The notes beneath the pieces are model-generated. The model did no database searches. It worked only from the letters and a program-made list of their open reading frames with translations, and was not told the DNA's origin. Below are positions 17,226 through 26,133 of a stretch of DNA of 64,000 bases, piece by piece; position 1 is the stretch's first letter, and each line of letters begins with the position of its first letter. This DNA comes from 79-D21 sp964521575 (GTDB lineage: Bacteria; Synergistota; Synergistia; Synergistales; 79-D21): contig CAZFSR010000005.1 of the NCBI GenBank assembly GCA_964521575.1, positions 1 through 64,000 on the forward strand, read 5' to 3'. The position numbers and the translations under genes are program-made.

Positions 17226-18077
17226 TCAACAGGAACGGCTTATTCCCGACTCACCGGTCATGAGAAAAGCCTTGGCGCGATTTTTCGAAATACCATATCG
17301 CTCGTGGACCGTTTTGACAACATCCCGCATCGAAAGGCCTAGCCCGATTGCCTCTTTCGCGAATGCTTCCCAGGATTCGCCCGGTTCGGCTTGGGGGTTT
17401 CCCCGGCAACTCTCCGGGGCACCGCCGACCACGAGGACCATTTCACCTTTTACAGGAGACTGGACCTTTATCGCCAGTTCTTCAAGATCCATCCTCGTTA
17501 CCTCCTCGTGGACCTTGCTGAGTTCGCGAACCAGGGCACAGGGGCGGTTGCCGAGAACATGGGCGCAATCGGCCACTTCGTCCCTTAAACGGTGGGGAGA
17601 AACGTAGAAAACCAGAGTGCAGGGAACGTCCTTTAAGGCAAGAAGGCGTTTCCGCCTATCTCCCCTCCTGGGAGGAAGGAATCCCGCAAACTGGAATGTA
17701 TGGGTAGGAAGACCCGAAAGAACGAGTGCCGGTATCAATGCGGTGGCACCCGGCAGCACTTCGACTTGAAGCCCTTCCCTGATCGCTTCTCCGACGAGGT
17801 GAGCCCCGGGATCCGATATGCCTGGCGTGCCTGCATCCGAGACCAAGGCGATTTTTTTGCCTTCCATCAGTTCCCGCAGGAGAAAAGGAGCTTTTTCCTT
17901 CTCGTTGTGCTCATGGTAGGAAACGAGAGGGACACGGATTCCGAGATGGTTCAGAAGGCGGAGTGTCCTCCGCGTATCCTCACATGCGATCAGATCCGCT
18001 TCCTTCAGGACGCGGATGGCCCTCAGCGTGATGTCCTCCAGGTTTCCGACCGGTGTCGGGACCAGGATCAAAGGCAT
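17226..18077 (-). CDS. rsmI: 16S rRNA cytidine-1402 2'-O-methyltransferase
   Basis: This is a 283-residue SAM-dependent enzyme of the tetrapyrrole-methylase fold that methylates C1402 of 16S rRNA in the decoding centre. MPLILVPTPVGNLEDITLRA is the family N-terminus, followed by ACEDTRRT and LVSDAGTPGISDPG (cofactor loop). I start at the ATG at 18077; the longer ORF to 18380 reads through the preceding methyltransferase gene in another frame. The first ten bases overlap the end of that gene. The C-terminal segment (EAIGLGLSMRDVVKTVHERY) is the family's extra domain. Confidence 0.95.
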   Translation of the reverse strand: MPLILVPTPVGNLEDITLRAIRVLKEADLIACEDTRRTLRLLNHLGIRVPLVSYHEHNEKEKAPFLLRELMEGKKIALVSDAGTPGISDPGAHLVGEAIREGLQVEVLPGATALIPALVLSGLPTHTFQFAGFLPPRRGDRRKRLLALKDVPCTLVFYVSPHRLRDEVADCAHVLGNRPCALVRELSKVHEEVTRMDLEELAIKVQSPVKGEMVLVVGGAPESCRGNPQAEPGESWEAFAKEAIGLGLSMRDVVKTVHERYGISKNRAKAFLMTGESGISRSC

Positions 18078-18811
18078 GGGGGACTCTCCAATCGGTAGGC
18101 GGCAAGGAGTTCGGGGGTATACTCCCCGCGTTCGTCCGTGATGAAAAGGGGCGGGTCGACCACCATCCCACCCTTGCCATGCTTCATGGCGGCAAGAAGA
18201 AAGGCCGAGGCATCCTTGCCCGGACAGGAATGGATGAAACGGATCCGTTTCGGTTCCAGGGAATTTTGCCGGAAGAGGCAGAGCGCTTCCGCAACACGGT
18301 TCGCTCTCATGACCAGGTAGAACCTCCCCTTTGGCTTCAGGAGATAACGAGCGGCCTCGGCCACGTCGGCCAGGCTGCATGCTGTCCCGTGACGGGCCAC
18401 CGCCTTGACGGAATGGGAACTGACCCGGCTCTTTTCGGGATCGTTATACGGGGGGTTCATGAGAACCACGTCGAAAGACTCCGCAAGGAAGAACGTTCGA
18501 ATTTCCTTGAGGTCCCCGCAGGTGAATCCGACTCTTTCTTCAAGGCGATTGCGCAGGGCGTTCTCCACGGCCATATCCGCAAGATCCCTGCATATCTCGA
18601 GCCCTTCGAATCCCGAAGCCTGCGGGAATTTTCGGGCGAGGATGAGCAGCACGGCCCCATGGGCACACCCCAGTTCCAGGACTCTTTCCCCCGAGCGTAG
18701 CCTGACCGCGGCCGCGAGCAGGACCGTATCGACGGAAACGCGGGGGCCCTCGGCAGGCTGCTTGAGCTTCAACTCGCCTAGCAAGATGTCATCTATCGTC
18801 GTTTCGGTCAT
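18068..18811 (-). CDS. SAM-dependent methyltransferase, tRNA1(Val) m6A37 (TrmN6/YfiC) type
   Basis: This is a 247-residue class I methyltransferase of COG4123. VLELGCAHGAVLLILA is motif I for SAM, and DVVLMNPPYND carries the NPPY motif used by N6-adenine methyltransferases. Such proteins methylate A37 of tRNA1-Val in E. coli, but COG4123 members in other phyla are not all tested, so the substrate is inferred. Its ATG overlaps the smc stop by 4 bases and its end overlaps rsmI, which matches the common yabB-rsmI (yabC) pairing in Gram-positives. Confidence 0.8.
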   Translation of the reverse strand: MTETTIDDILLGELKLKQPAEGPRVSVDTVLLAAAVRLRSGERVLELGCAHGAVLLILARKFPQASGFEGLEICRDLADMAVENALRNRLEERVGFTCGDLKEIRTFFLAESFDVVLMNPPYNDPEKSRVSSHSVKAVARHGTACSLADVAEAARYLLKPKGRFYLVMRANRVAEALCLFRQNSLEPKRIRFIHSCPGKDASAFLLAAMKHGKGGMVVDPPLFITDERGEYTPELLAAYRLESPPCL

Positions 18812-21800
18812 GTCCAGTCCTCCATGCGCACCCCCACCAATTGGGAAAGCCCTGGTTCCGAAAGGGTGACTCCATAAAGCACGTCAGCCTTTTCCATGGT
18901 CGTCCGCCGGTGGGTCATGGCAAGGATCTGGAGGTCCTTCGCATATTCCCCCGCCAGATCCACATACCGTCTCAGGTTGACTTCATCCAAGGCGGCGTCC
19001 GCTTCATCCAGTATCGCGATCGGGACACGGGCTTCTTCCATGGCGGCAAACAAGAGGGAGATCGCCGTCAAGGACTGCTCCCCCCCCGAAAGCTGCGCTA
19101 GGCCCTGAGGCCGCTTGCCTGGAGGACGGGCAGTGACATCCACGCCGGCCTCCCATCCCCCGCCGGGCCCTTCGATCTCCAAATGCGCTTCACCGCCTCC
19201 GAAAAGGCGCTGGAACAGGGTATCGAAGCGTCGGTCGATCCCCTCCATGGCAAGACCGAAAACCCTTGACGCCTCCCGGTCTGTATCGGCGATGAAGCCT
19301 TGAAGGGTCCGGATGCCCTCTCTCACGTCCGAACACTGTTCGGAGAGGAAAGCCGTCCGCTCCCGAAGGGATTCCTCTTCGGACAGGACTCCCATCTCCA
19401 CCTCTCCCATGGACCGAAGGATTCTTTCCGCATTCCGAATCCTCCGCTTCACTTCTTCCAAATCGGCTTTTTCGCATAATCCGGCACCGGGATAAGGGTG
19501 TTTATCCTCCCATTCCGCCACCAGCTCCGTCAAGCTGTTTTCGGCTTCAAGAGTTTCCCGTTCCAATTCAACCATCCGGGTCCTGCAACGGCGGTCCGCT
19601 TCCTGGGCCCTGCCCTCGCGCGCAACCACCCTGACGAGGTCCTTCCTGTCCCTCTCGGAGCGGGATGAAAGATTTTCTTCCCTTTCCTCGATTTCCTTCT
19701 TTCTTTTCCACAAAACGAGGTATTGCCCCCCGAGGTCAGATAGGTCCGCAAGAAGCTTCGCAACGATACGTCCGCGTGAGGCGATTTCCGTTTCCGCTAG
19801 ATCGAGGGATTCCCGAACCCCTCGAATCTCCTTCTCCACCCTCCCCAGCAATTCCCGGGCGCCCCGCTGCTTCTCTTCTGCCAGGAGAACCTCCGTTTCA
19901 AGGCTTGTGGGCCCTTCTTCAATAGGTTGCCCTTCGATCGCTTCTCCCATGGAACCCAATAGCGCGCAGGTCTGTTGCAGTTCGATGGAAACCGAGAGAA
20001 AGGTCCTTCCCATCACCGAAAGGCTTTCCAGGAGGTTTTCCCGTGCTTCGCGAAGCTGCCGGGCTTCCCGATCCGCTGTTTCTTTCCGCCCTTTCAGCAT
20101 TCGCAGGGCTTCCTGCGATTCGCGCCTTTCTGCAAAACGGCTTTCTTTTTCGGCCGCGGTTTGCATTTCCGTTGCCTCGGCACCGGACAGAACGGTCTGC
20201 CACCGATCCGCTTCGATTTGCAGGTTTTCAAGCAGGGCTTCAAGTTCTTTCCGGCGGCGCCGGATTTCGATACCGCCTGCTCCGCTTCGCTGCGCTCCAC
20301 CCGAAATGGACCCGCCGGGCATGAAAACCTCTCCATCCAGGGTGGCAACCGCAAGCCTGGGGTTTCTCCGCACGAGATTCGCAGCTGCGCCGTAATCTTC
20401 CAGAATCAGGAGATCTCCCAACAGGTGCTCGACAGCCCGTTGCCACTCTTTACCAAGATCGACCAGATCCAGGGCCCATCCCAGCACTCCCGGTTCCTTT
20501 TCGACGCCAGCATCCCTCGATGGCCTCGATGGCCGGCACCTCTCAAGCGGCAGGAAAGTCGCCCTGCCCGCCTGTGCCTGGCGAAGCCTGTCGATGCAGA
20601 GGCGTGCGTCCTCCATGCTTTTGACGATAAGCCAGAACTGCCGAGCCCCAAGATAGGACTCGATAGCCTTCACAAAACGGTTTGGACACTCAAAGGCCTC
20701 GATGACGGGGACGGGGGAAACCGGAAGACGTCCTAGCTTCGCGGCAGCGACAAGGAATTGGACCGGGCGCGGGAAGACCTGTCCGTCCATTTTCTGATTG
20801 ATGTTTTCCAAATCGGAGGAAACCTGGAGGACCTGCTTCCGCAACCGTGCGATTTCAGCCGCCGCCTTCTGGGAAGCCGCAAAGGCTGCCGAGTGCGATT
20901 CGACAGCGGCTTCGCAATTCATGCCGATTTCGAGATCCCGGGTTTCCGCCTCCTTCAACTCTCTTTCCAGCCTCGAGGCCTCGGACAATCTTTCACGCAA
21001 TTCCTTTTCAAGAGAACCGCATTGCCGCCCATGGGCGGCCAGTTTAGCCTTTAAAGTCTCCGCTTCGGCTCCCAGCTCGGCTTTCTTGCGGGAAAGCGCC
21101 TTGAATTCCTGTTCCCGCCTCTTGCTTTCCTGCTGTTTCCTCAGCCGTTCTTCCCTGGCCGCTAACGCTTCGGTCCTCTTCCTCGAAAGCTCGGACTCGA
21201 GTGAATCGGCCAGTTCCCGCTGGACCTTCTCCTCCCGCTCCAGGGCGAGCAAGGCTTCCTTTTTCCTGGAAAACTCTCTCTCTGCAGCTCTGACCTGGTC
21301 CTTGTCCCTCCTGAGGGCGGAAGCCAGCGAAGCGGCCTGTCGAAGCTTTTCCTGCAGGGAGTGGAGTGTCGAAGCCTGCAGCTGGCGGCTGGATTCCATC
21401 TCGCTCCGGAGGATCCCGAGACTTCGCTCCAGCAGATCCTTCCTTCGGCTCCAGCCTGCACTCCAAAACGAAAGGACCGCCTGTTCCCGCTCAAGGGAAT
21501 CGCGCCGCTTCCTGAGGGATAGAACGGCGTCTTCCGACCTTTCCCTGCGCAGCCAATAATACTGGCGACGCAGGTCTTCAAGGCCATCGAGGACCTCCTG
21601 GGCCTTCCGTGCCTTTTCCACCATGGGGCCGATCTCTTCCCGCCGCGAGGAAAGCTCGGAGAGCAGGGTCGCTAGGCGCAGCAATTCTTCCTCGGCCTTC
21701 TTGAGCCGATCGACCGCCTCTTCCCTTTTCCTGCGGTAGAGGTCGATCCCGAACAGGCCTTCGAGGAGCATTCTTCTCTGGAGAGGTTTTTGCTGGATGA

Positions 21801-22224
21801 TTTCAGAGATCTCTCCCTGCCCCATGAAGGCGAAACGAATGCCTTCCAATCCCCAGGCCCTTTTGACCTGGTCCAGGTCCTGAAGACGAATACGGTTCCC
21901 GTCGACCGTCAAAAGGCCCGTGCCGTCCCTCTCGACCTTTCTCCGGATCAGGCATCCCGCCTTGCCGGAAACGAGGCGCACCGCAACTTCCGTTTCCTTG
22001 CATGGAGGAAGGCTTGCACTCCCCTGGAAAAGCAGGTCTGACTGGCGCGAGATCCTGAGATCAGAAGGGGCCCCTTCGCCAAGAACCCACCGAATGGCAT
22101 CAAGGAGATTGCTTTTTCCGCTTCCGTTCGGCCCGACAATGCAGGTCAGGCCAGGAGAAAGCGACAGATCGTGGTCGCCTCCGAAACTCTTAAATCCCTT
22201 GAGTAACAGTTGGGCGATGTACAT
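18808..22224 (-). CDS. smc: Chromosome segregation protein SMC
   Basis: This 1138-residue ATPase is the core of the bacterial condensin complex. The Walker A motif GPNGSGKSN is at residues 31-39. Two long coiled coils flank a hinge around residues 490-620. The C-terminal head has the signature LSGGEQSLTAISLL and Walker B IAILDEADAALDEVN, followed by the TMTHRRTTM-type D/H region (AMTHRRTTMEKAD). The start MYIAQLLLKGFKSFGG at 22224 matches family N-termini; it lies inside rng and overlaps it by 35 bases, and I see no strong SD. scpA and scpB are not in this window. Confidence 0.96.
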   Translation of the reverse strand: MYIAQLLLKGFKSFGGDHDLSLSPGLTCIVGPNGSGKSNLLDAIRWVLGEGAPSDLRISRQSDLLFQGSASLPPCKETEVAVRLVSGKAGCLIRRKVERDGTGLLTVDGNRIRLQDLDQVKRAWGLEGIRFAFMGQGEISEIIQQKPLQRRMLLEGLFGIDLYRRKREEAVDRLKKAEEELLRLATLLSELSSRREEIGPMVEKARKAQEVLDGLEDLRRQYYWLRRERSEDAVLSLRKRRDSLEREQAVLSFWSAGWSRRKDLLERSLGILRSEMESSRQLQASTLHSLQEKLRQAASLASALRRDKDQVRAAEREFSRKKEALLALEREEKVQRELADSLESELSRKRTEALAAREERLRKQQESKRREQEFKALSRKKAELGAEAETLKAKLAAHGRQCGSLEKELRERLSEASRLERELKEAETRDLEIGMNCEAAVESHSAAFAASQKAAAEIARLRKQVLQVSSDLENINQKMDGQVFPRPVQFLVAAAKLGRLPVSPVPVIEAFECPNRFVKAIESYLGARQFWLIVKSMEDARLCIDRLRQAQAGRATFLPLERCRPSRPSRDAGVEKEPGVLGWALDLVDLGKEWQRAVEHLLGDLLILEDYGAAANLVRRNPRLAVATLDGEVFMPGGSISGGAQRSGAGGIEIRRRRKELEALLENLQIEADRWQTVLSGAEATEMQTAAEKESRFAERRESQEALRMLKGRKETADREARQLREARENLLESLSVMGRTFLSVSIELQQTCALLGSMGEAIEGQPIEEGPTSLETEVLLAEEKQRGARELLGRVEKEIRGVRESLDLAETEIASRGRIVAKLLADLSDLGGQYLVLWKRKKEIEEREENLSSRSERDRKDLVRVVAREGRAQEADRRCRTRMVELERETLEAENSLTELVAEWEDKHPYPGAGLCEKADLEEVKRRIRNAERILRSMGEVEMGVLSEEESLRERTAFLSEQCSDVREGIRTLQGFIADTDREASRVFGLAMEGIDRRFDTLFQRLFGGGEAHLEIEGPGGGWEAGVDVTARPPGKRPQGLAQLSGGEQSLTAISLLFAAMEEARVPIAILDEADAALDEVNLRRYVDLAGEYAKDLQILAMTHRRTTMEKADVLYGVTLSEPGLSQLVGVRMEDWT

Positions 22225-23665
22225 TGATCTTGTGTTCCGCCTGGGCGAGTGCCCCCTGGAAATCAAGCCGGAATTTTTCCCAAGGGAAAAGGGGCATCTC
22301 CCGCAGGAAAATCTTCCTCTCGAACTCTTCTTCCCAACCCTCGAGGTAATTTTCTGCAATGTGACGCGCCACGGCGGGATAAAGTTCGAGGATCAGGGCC
22401 TCGGCTTTTCCCGACCTGCAGACCTTCCTCAGGAACCGCTTGATCGAAAGGGCGAGTGTGTCTTCCTTAAGGACCCAGCCGTTACCCGAGCAAAACGGGC
22501 AACTCTTCGTGAACGTCCCCTTGAGGTCTCCCCGTGCCCGCTTTCGGGTGATCTCCACAAGCCCCAGCTGCGTTACCCCATAAACCCTTGCCTTGCACCG
22601 ATCGTACCGGAAGAGTTCCTCAAGCCTCTGCAGAAGAGCGTTCTTGTCCTCCTCGTATTCCATGTCGATGAAATCGACGACGACGATCCCGCCGATTGAC
22701 CTCAGGCGCAAGACCCTGTAGATCGACTCTGCAGCCTCGAGGTTTGTTTTCAGGACCGTTTCCCTCAGGTTAGTCGCTCCAACGTATTTCCCCGTATTGA
22801 CGTCGATGACGGTCAAAGCCTCGGTCTGGTCCACCACGAGCGTTCCTCCGGAAGGAAGCCAGACTTTCCTCTCCAGGGCCGCGGCAAGCTCCTTTTCGAT
22901 GCCGTAAAACTCGAAAATCGGAACAGAACCGCTATATAGCTCGACTTTCGGAGGAGAATCGGAAAAGAAATCACGGACATAGGCCGTCACTTTTTCATAT
23001 TCTTCGGGGCAGTCGAGGACGATCTCCGAAACATCGCCGTTCAGTTCGTCTCTCAGGATCCTCCCGACCAGGCCGATATCACGGTATAAAAGCGAAGGAG
23101 CCGGTTGGGTTTCTGCCAGGGTGGAGATCTCCCGCCAAAGGTCCAGCAACATGGCCAAATCACCTTGAAGAGCTTCCGCTGAGGCTCCCTCGGCGACAGT
23201 CCGGACGATGACCCCGAAACCCTGGGGACGGAGGGCACGGGCAAGCTGCCTAAGCCGTTTTCGTTCCCCCTCGTCAAGGATCCGCTTCGAAACTCCGGTT
23301 TCGTTGCCTCCCGGAACCAGGACCAGGAAACGTCCCGGCAGCGACACCCTGGCCGAGACCCTTGCCCCCTTGCCTCTCCGTGCCGCTTTCACGACCTGGA
23401 CGACGACTTCGGCGTTGGCGCGGACATCCACTCCGCGCGCATCCTCCAGGTAGAGGAAAGCATTGCGGCCATCCCCGAGGTTCACGAAGGATGCATTCAT
23501 CCCCGGCAGGACGCTGTCCACCCGGGCTTTGAAAATTTCTCCCGCCTTCTGCGTTTCCCACATCCGCTCGCAAAAAATCTCCGCAACGCGCCCTTCTTCC
23601 AGTATCGCAAGGCGCATCTCTTCAGAATCGAGCACATTAGCGATGATCTGTCGTTCTATCGCCAT
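22190..23665 (-). CDS. rng: Ribonuclease E/G family protein
   Basis: This is a 491-residue endoribonuclease, the compact RNase G size without an RNase E scaffold tail. An S1-like RNA-binding domain is near residues 30-115 (FKARVDSVLPGMNASFVNLG). The catalytic metal site has aspartates in LTVIDVNTGKYVG and GGIVVVDFIDM. The zinc-link cysteines are in CPFCSGNGWV, which joins the tetramer in RNase E. The start at 23665 has GGGGAG seven bases upstream. It follows the radical-SAM pair and overlaps smc. It should process rRNA and initiate mRNA decay. Coupling rng to TIGR03960/TIGR03936 is typical of Firmicutes and related phyla. Confidence 0.94.
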   Translation of the reverse strand: MAIERQIIANVLDSEEMRLAILEEGRVAEIFCERMWETQKAGEIFKARVDSVLPGMNASFVNLGDGRNAFLYLEDARGVDVRANAEVVVQVVKAARRGKGARVSARVSLPGRFLVLVPGGNETGVSKRILDEGERKRLRQLARALRPQGFGVIVRTVAEGASAEALQGDLAMLLDLWREISTLAETQPAPSLLYRDIGLVGRILRDELNGDVSEIVLDCPEEYEKVTAYVRDFFSDSPPKVELYSGSVPIFEFYGIEKELAAALERKVWLPSGGTLVVDQTEALTVIDVNTGKYVGATNLRETVLKTNLEAAESIYRVLRLRSIGGIVVVDFIDMEYEEDKNALLQRLEELFRYDRCKARVYGVTQLGLVEITRKRARGDLKGTFTKSCPFCSGNGWVLKEDTLALSIKRFLRKVCRSGKAEALILELYPAVARHIAENYLEGWEEEFERKIFLREMPLFPWEKFRLDFQGALAQAEHKINVHRPTVTQGI

Positions 23666-23681
23666 CCCGTCACTCCCCAGG

Positions 23682-24281
23682 TCAAACAAGAGGCTTTACG
23701 GTGTTGTCTTCCCAGGTTCCCACTGCCGTCCTCATGATCAGCAGGTCTTTCCACCCCTCGACAAAACCGGAAGCCGTAAAGGCTTTGACGAAAAAACCCG
23801 GCCCGAACCGATCAGGCTGGGCAAGGACAACCCTAGCGGAAATACCCTCCATTTCCAGGCCGTAAAGCAGTCCTTCCTCCTGAAGGTTCGTCTCGATCGC
23901 CTTTCTCAAGGCTTCCACTCCAGGAAGGCGGCCCCTGAAAAAGACCCGGTACTCCGCAGCCTTGCAGAGGCGACTCAGGGCCGGTCCCTCCACCGTCGAG
24001 GCACGAAGGATGTCGAATCCCAAGGGCATCATCGTCCGCCATTCTCCAGCCGCTGTTTCGCTCCAGTTCCCCACCCAGATTTCGGCAGGCTCGGCCAGGG
24101 CAGGAACCCCAACCGGCAGGGCCGGCCCAAGGCTGATCTTCGGATGCGGGGAAAGGCCTTCTGTCTGGAGGATTTCCAAGCCGGCCCTCCTTGCGGACCT
24201 GGAAAGGAGAGGCGGCATTTCCACGTGAGGGACAAAGGCGGCCAGTCCTCTTTTTGAAAAAAGGAAACGTACTCTGCTCAT
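23682..24281 (-). CDS. TIGR03936-family radical SAM-associated protein (DUF2344)
   Basis: This is a 199-residue protein of the family that accompanies TIGR03960 radical-SAM enzymes and in some species is fused to them. Typical features are the N-terminal RVRFLFSKRGLAAFVPHVEM and the segment GLSPHPKISLGPALPVGV. The function is unknown. It is translated from an ATG that overlaps the radical-SAM stop by 4 bases, so the two products are probably made in fixed ratio and act together, possibly on RNA because rng follows after 16 bases. That role is inference. Confidence 0.85.
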   Translation of the reverse strand: MSRVRFLFSKRGLAAFVPHVEMPPLLSRSARRAGLEILQTEGLSPHPKISLGPALPVGVPALAEPAEIWVGNWSETAAGEWRTMMPLGFDILRASTVEGPALSRLCKAAEYRVFFRGRLPGVEALRKAIETNLQEEGLLYGLEMEGISARVVLAQPDRFGPGFFVKAFTASGFVEGWKDLLIMRTAVGTWEDNTVKPLV

Positions 24282-26125
24282 CTTTCCGCCCCCTGCCGCA
24301 TGCGTGAACATTCCTCGGGGAAGAAACCGCAGCCATGGCATTTCCCAAGGCGGCAGTCAGGCGTTATGGCTTCCATGAAGGCTTTTTCTTTCTCGCGCCA
24401 AAGGAAATCGCGGCTGATCCCCGTGTCGATATGGTCCCAGGGGAAAAATTCGTCCTTCTCCCTCCGGCGGGTAGTAAAAAAGTCCGGATCCAGCCCTTCC
24501 GATCTGAAAGCCTGCATCCAGGATTCAAAGCGGAACGTTTCCGTCCATCCGTCGAAGCGGCATCCGCTTTTCCAGGCCCTCTCGATGACGTTCCCAAGAC
24601 GCCTGTCCCCCCGCGCGAAAACCGCCTCAAGGAAGCCCTGGCGGGGATCATGGTAATTCAGCGCAATTTTCGGGTTCCCGAGCTGCCTCTTGAGCCATTT
24701 GCAGCGGGCCTCCGTTTCCTCGAGGGGAAGCTGCGGTTCCCACTGGAACGGGGTATGGGGCTTCGGGATGAACCCGTTGACCGAAACCGACACTTCCGCC
24801 CTTCGATGGCGCCTGCGAAGTATGGCAAACGCTTCCCGGGTGATATCGGTGATTCCGGCGAGGTCCGCTTCCGTTTCCGTCGGTAGTCCCACCATGAAGT
24901 AAAGCTTGACCCGATCCCATCCATGCTCGCTCAGGGATTCGATCGTCGTCCGGATATCGTCCTCCCCGATCCCTTTGTTGATGACATTCCGCAACCGCTG
25001 GCTGCCGGCTTCCGGGGCAAAGGTCAAGCCGCCTCTCTTGACCGTCTCGAGGCGCGCCGCCAACTCGACCGAAAAGGCGTCCATCCGAAGGCTCGGCAGA
25101 CTCAGCTTGACGCCCCTCTCCCGAAGGGAAGTCGATAGGGCTTCGAGGACGGGGACAAGTCCTGTGTAATCACAGGAAGACAGGGAAACCAGGCCGACCT
25201 CTTCCCACCCGGTTTTTCCCAGGAGTTCCCGCGCGATTTCCACAACCTTTTCCGGGCTCCTTTCCCGCAGTGGCCGATAGACCATTCCAGCCTGGCAGAA
25301 ACGGCACCCTCTCGTGCATCCACGAAAAACCTCCACGGGGACCCGGTCGTGAATGATGCCGGTGTCGGGGACAACGAGGGATCGAGGCACAAACACGGAG
25401 TCCATGTCCCGGACAAACCGCCTCTTTACCGGAAAAGCCTGTTTTGAGCGAATCTCGACTCCATTCGGGGAGTATGTGCATGTCGCGAGTCCCGGAACGT
25501 AGACCCCGGGGATCTCCGCCAGCCGTGAAAGCCGGTCTGCCCTTCGGTGCCCCCTGGTTTCCGCGACGGCTTGCAAAACGGCGGGAAGGAGGATTTCTCC
25601 ATCTCCAAGGCAGAAGAAATCGATGAAAGGGGCCAGCGGTTCCGGAGCAAGGGCTCCAGGGCCTCCTGCCATGACGAGCGGATCGTCGTCGCCTCGAAGC
25701 TCCGATCTCAGGGGAACGCCCCCAAGGTCCAGCATCGTCAGTATGTTCGTCGCAGTCAGCTCGTACTGGAGCGTGAAACCCACGGCATCGAAACGATTGA
25801 GGGGTGTTCCCGACTCCAGGGAGGTCAAGGGCAGGCCTGCGGAACGCAGGGAGGCCTCCATGTCGATCCATGGGCAGTAGGCTCTCTCCGTCACGACACC
25901 TTTAATGGAGTTCCCCAAAGCATAGAGGATCTGGAACCCCAAAAAACTCATGCCAACCTCGTAAACGTCCGGGAAAGCCAAACAAAGCCGAACGGCGGGA
26001 TTTGCGCTCCCCAACCGTCCGGCCACCGTCCCCCATTCCTGCCCGATGTAGCGGGAAGGATGTTTGACCGCCGCCAAAAGGGGCCATAAAGGGTGATCCA
26101 TTTCAAAAGGTCGTTCCACTGTCAT
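24278..26125 (-). CDS. TIGR03960-family B12-binding-domain radical SAM protein
   Basis: This is a 615-residue radical-SAM enzyme. The iron-sulfur cluster motif CxxxCxxC is in RGCTRGCRFCQAGMVYRP in the middle of the protein. The N-terminal part (VRLCLAFPDVYEVGMSFLGF) resembles a cobalamin-binding fold but I do not see a clear DxHxxG lower ligand. A second cysteine group near the C-terminus (CRLGKCHGCGFFPEECSRMRQG) may hold another cluster or zinc. The substrate is unknown. It precedes the partner gene and rng, and follows rodA by 8 bases. Confidence 0.85.
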   Translation of the reverse strand: MTVERPFEMDHPLWPLLAAVKHPSRYIGQEWGTVAGRLGSANPAVRLCLAFPDVYEVGMSFLGFQILYALGNSIKGVVTERAYCPWIDMEASLRSAGLPLTSLESGTPLNRFDAVGFTLQYELTATNILTMLDLGGVPLRSELRGDDDPLVMAGGPGALAPEPLAPFIDFFCLGDGEILLPAVLQAVAETRGHRRADRLSRLAEIPGVYVPGLATCTYSPNGVEIRSKQAFPVKRRFVRDMDSVFVPRSLVVPDTGIIHDRVPVEVFRGCTRGCRFCQAGMVYRPLRERSPEKVVEIARELLGKTGWEEVGLVSLSSCDYTGLVPVLEALSTSLRERGVKLSLPSLRMDAFSVELAARLETVKRGGLTFAPEAGSQRLRNVINKGIGEDDIRTTIESLSEHGWDRVKLYFMVGLPTETEADLAGITDITREAFAILRRRHRRAEVSVSVNGFIPKPHTPFQWEPQLPLEETEARCKWLKRQLGNPKIALNYHDPRQGFLEAVFARGDRRLGNVIERAWKSGCRFDGWTETFRFESWMQAFRSEGLDPDFFTTRRREKDEFFPWDHIDTGISRDFLWREKEKAFMEAITPDCRLGKCHGCGFFPEECSRMRQGAER

Positions 26126-26133
26126 TTTTCACC

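Noticed and set aside
18078..18380. In-frame extension of rsmI
   Set aside because: It overlaps the methyltransferase gene in another frame, and MPLILVPTPVGN is the canonical start.
22225..22359. In-frame extension of smc into rng
   Set aside because: The family begins with the short strand before GFKSF; the extension is rng DNA in another frame.
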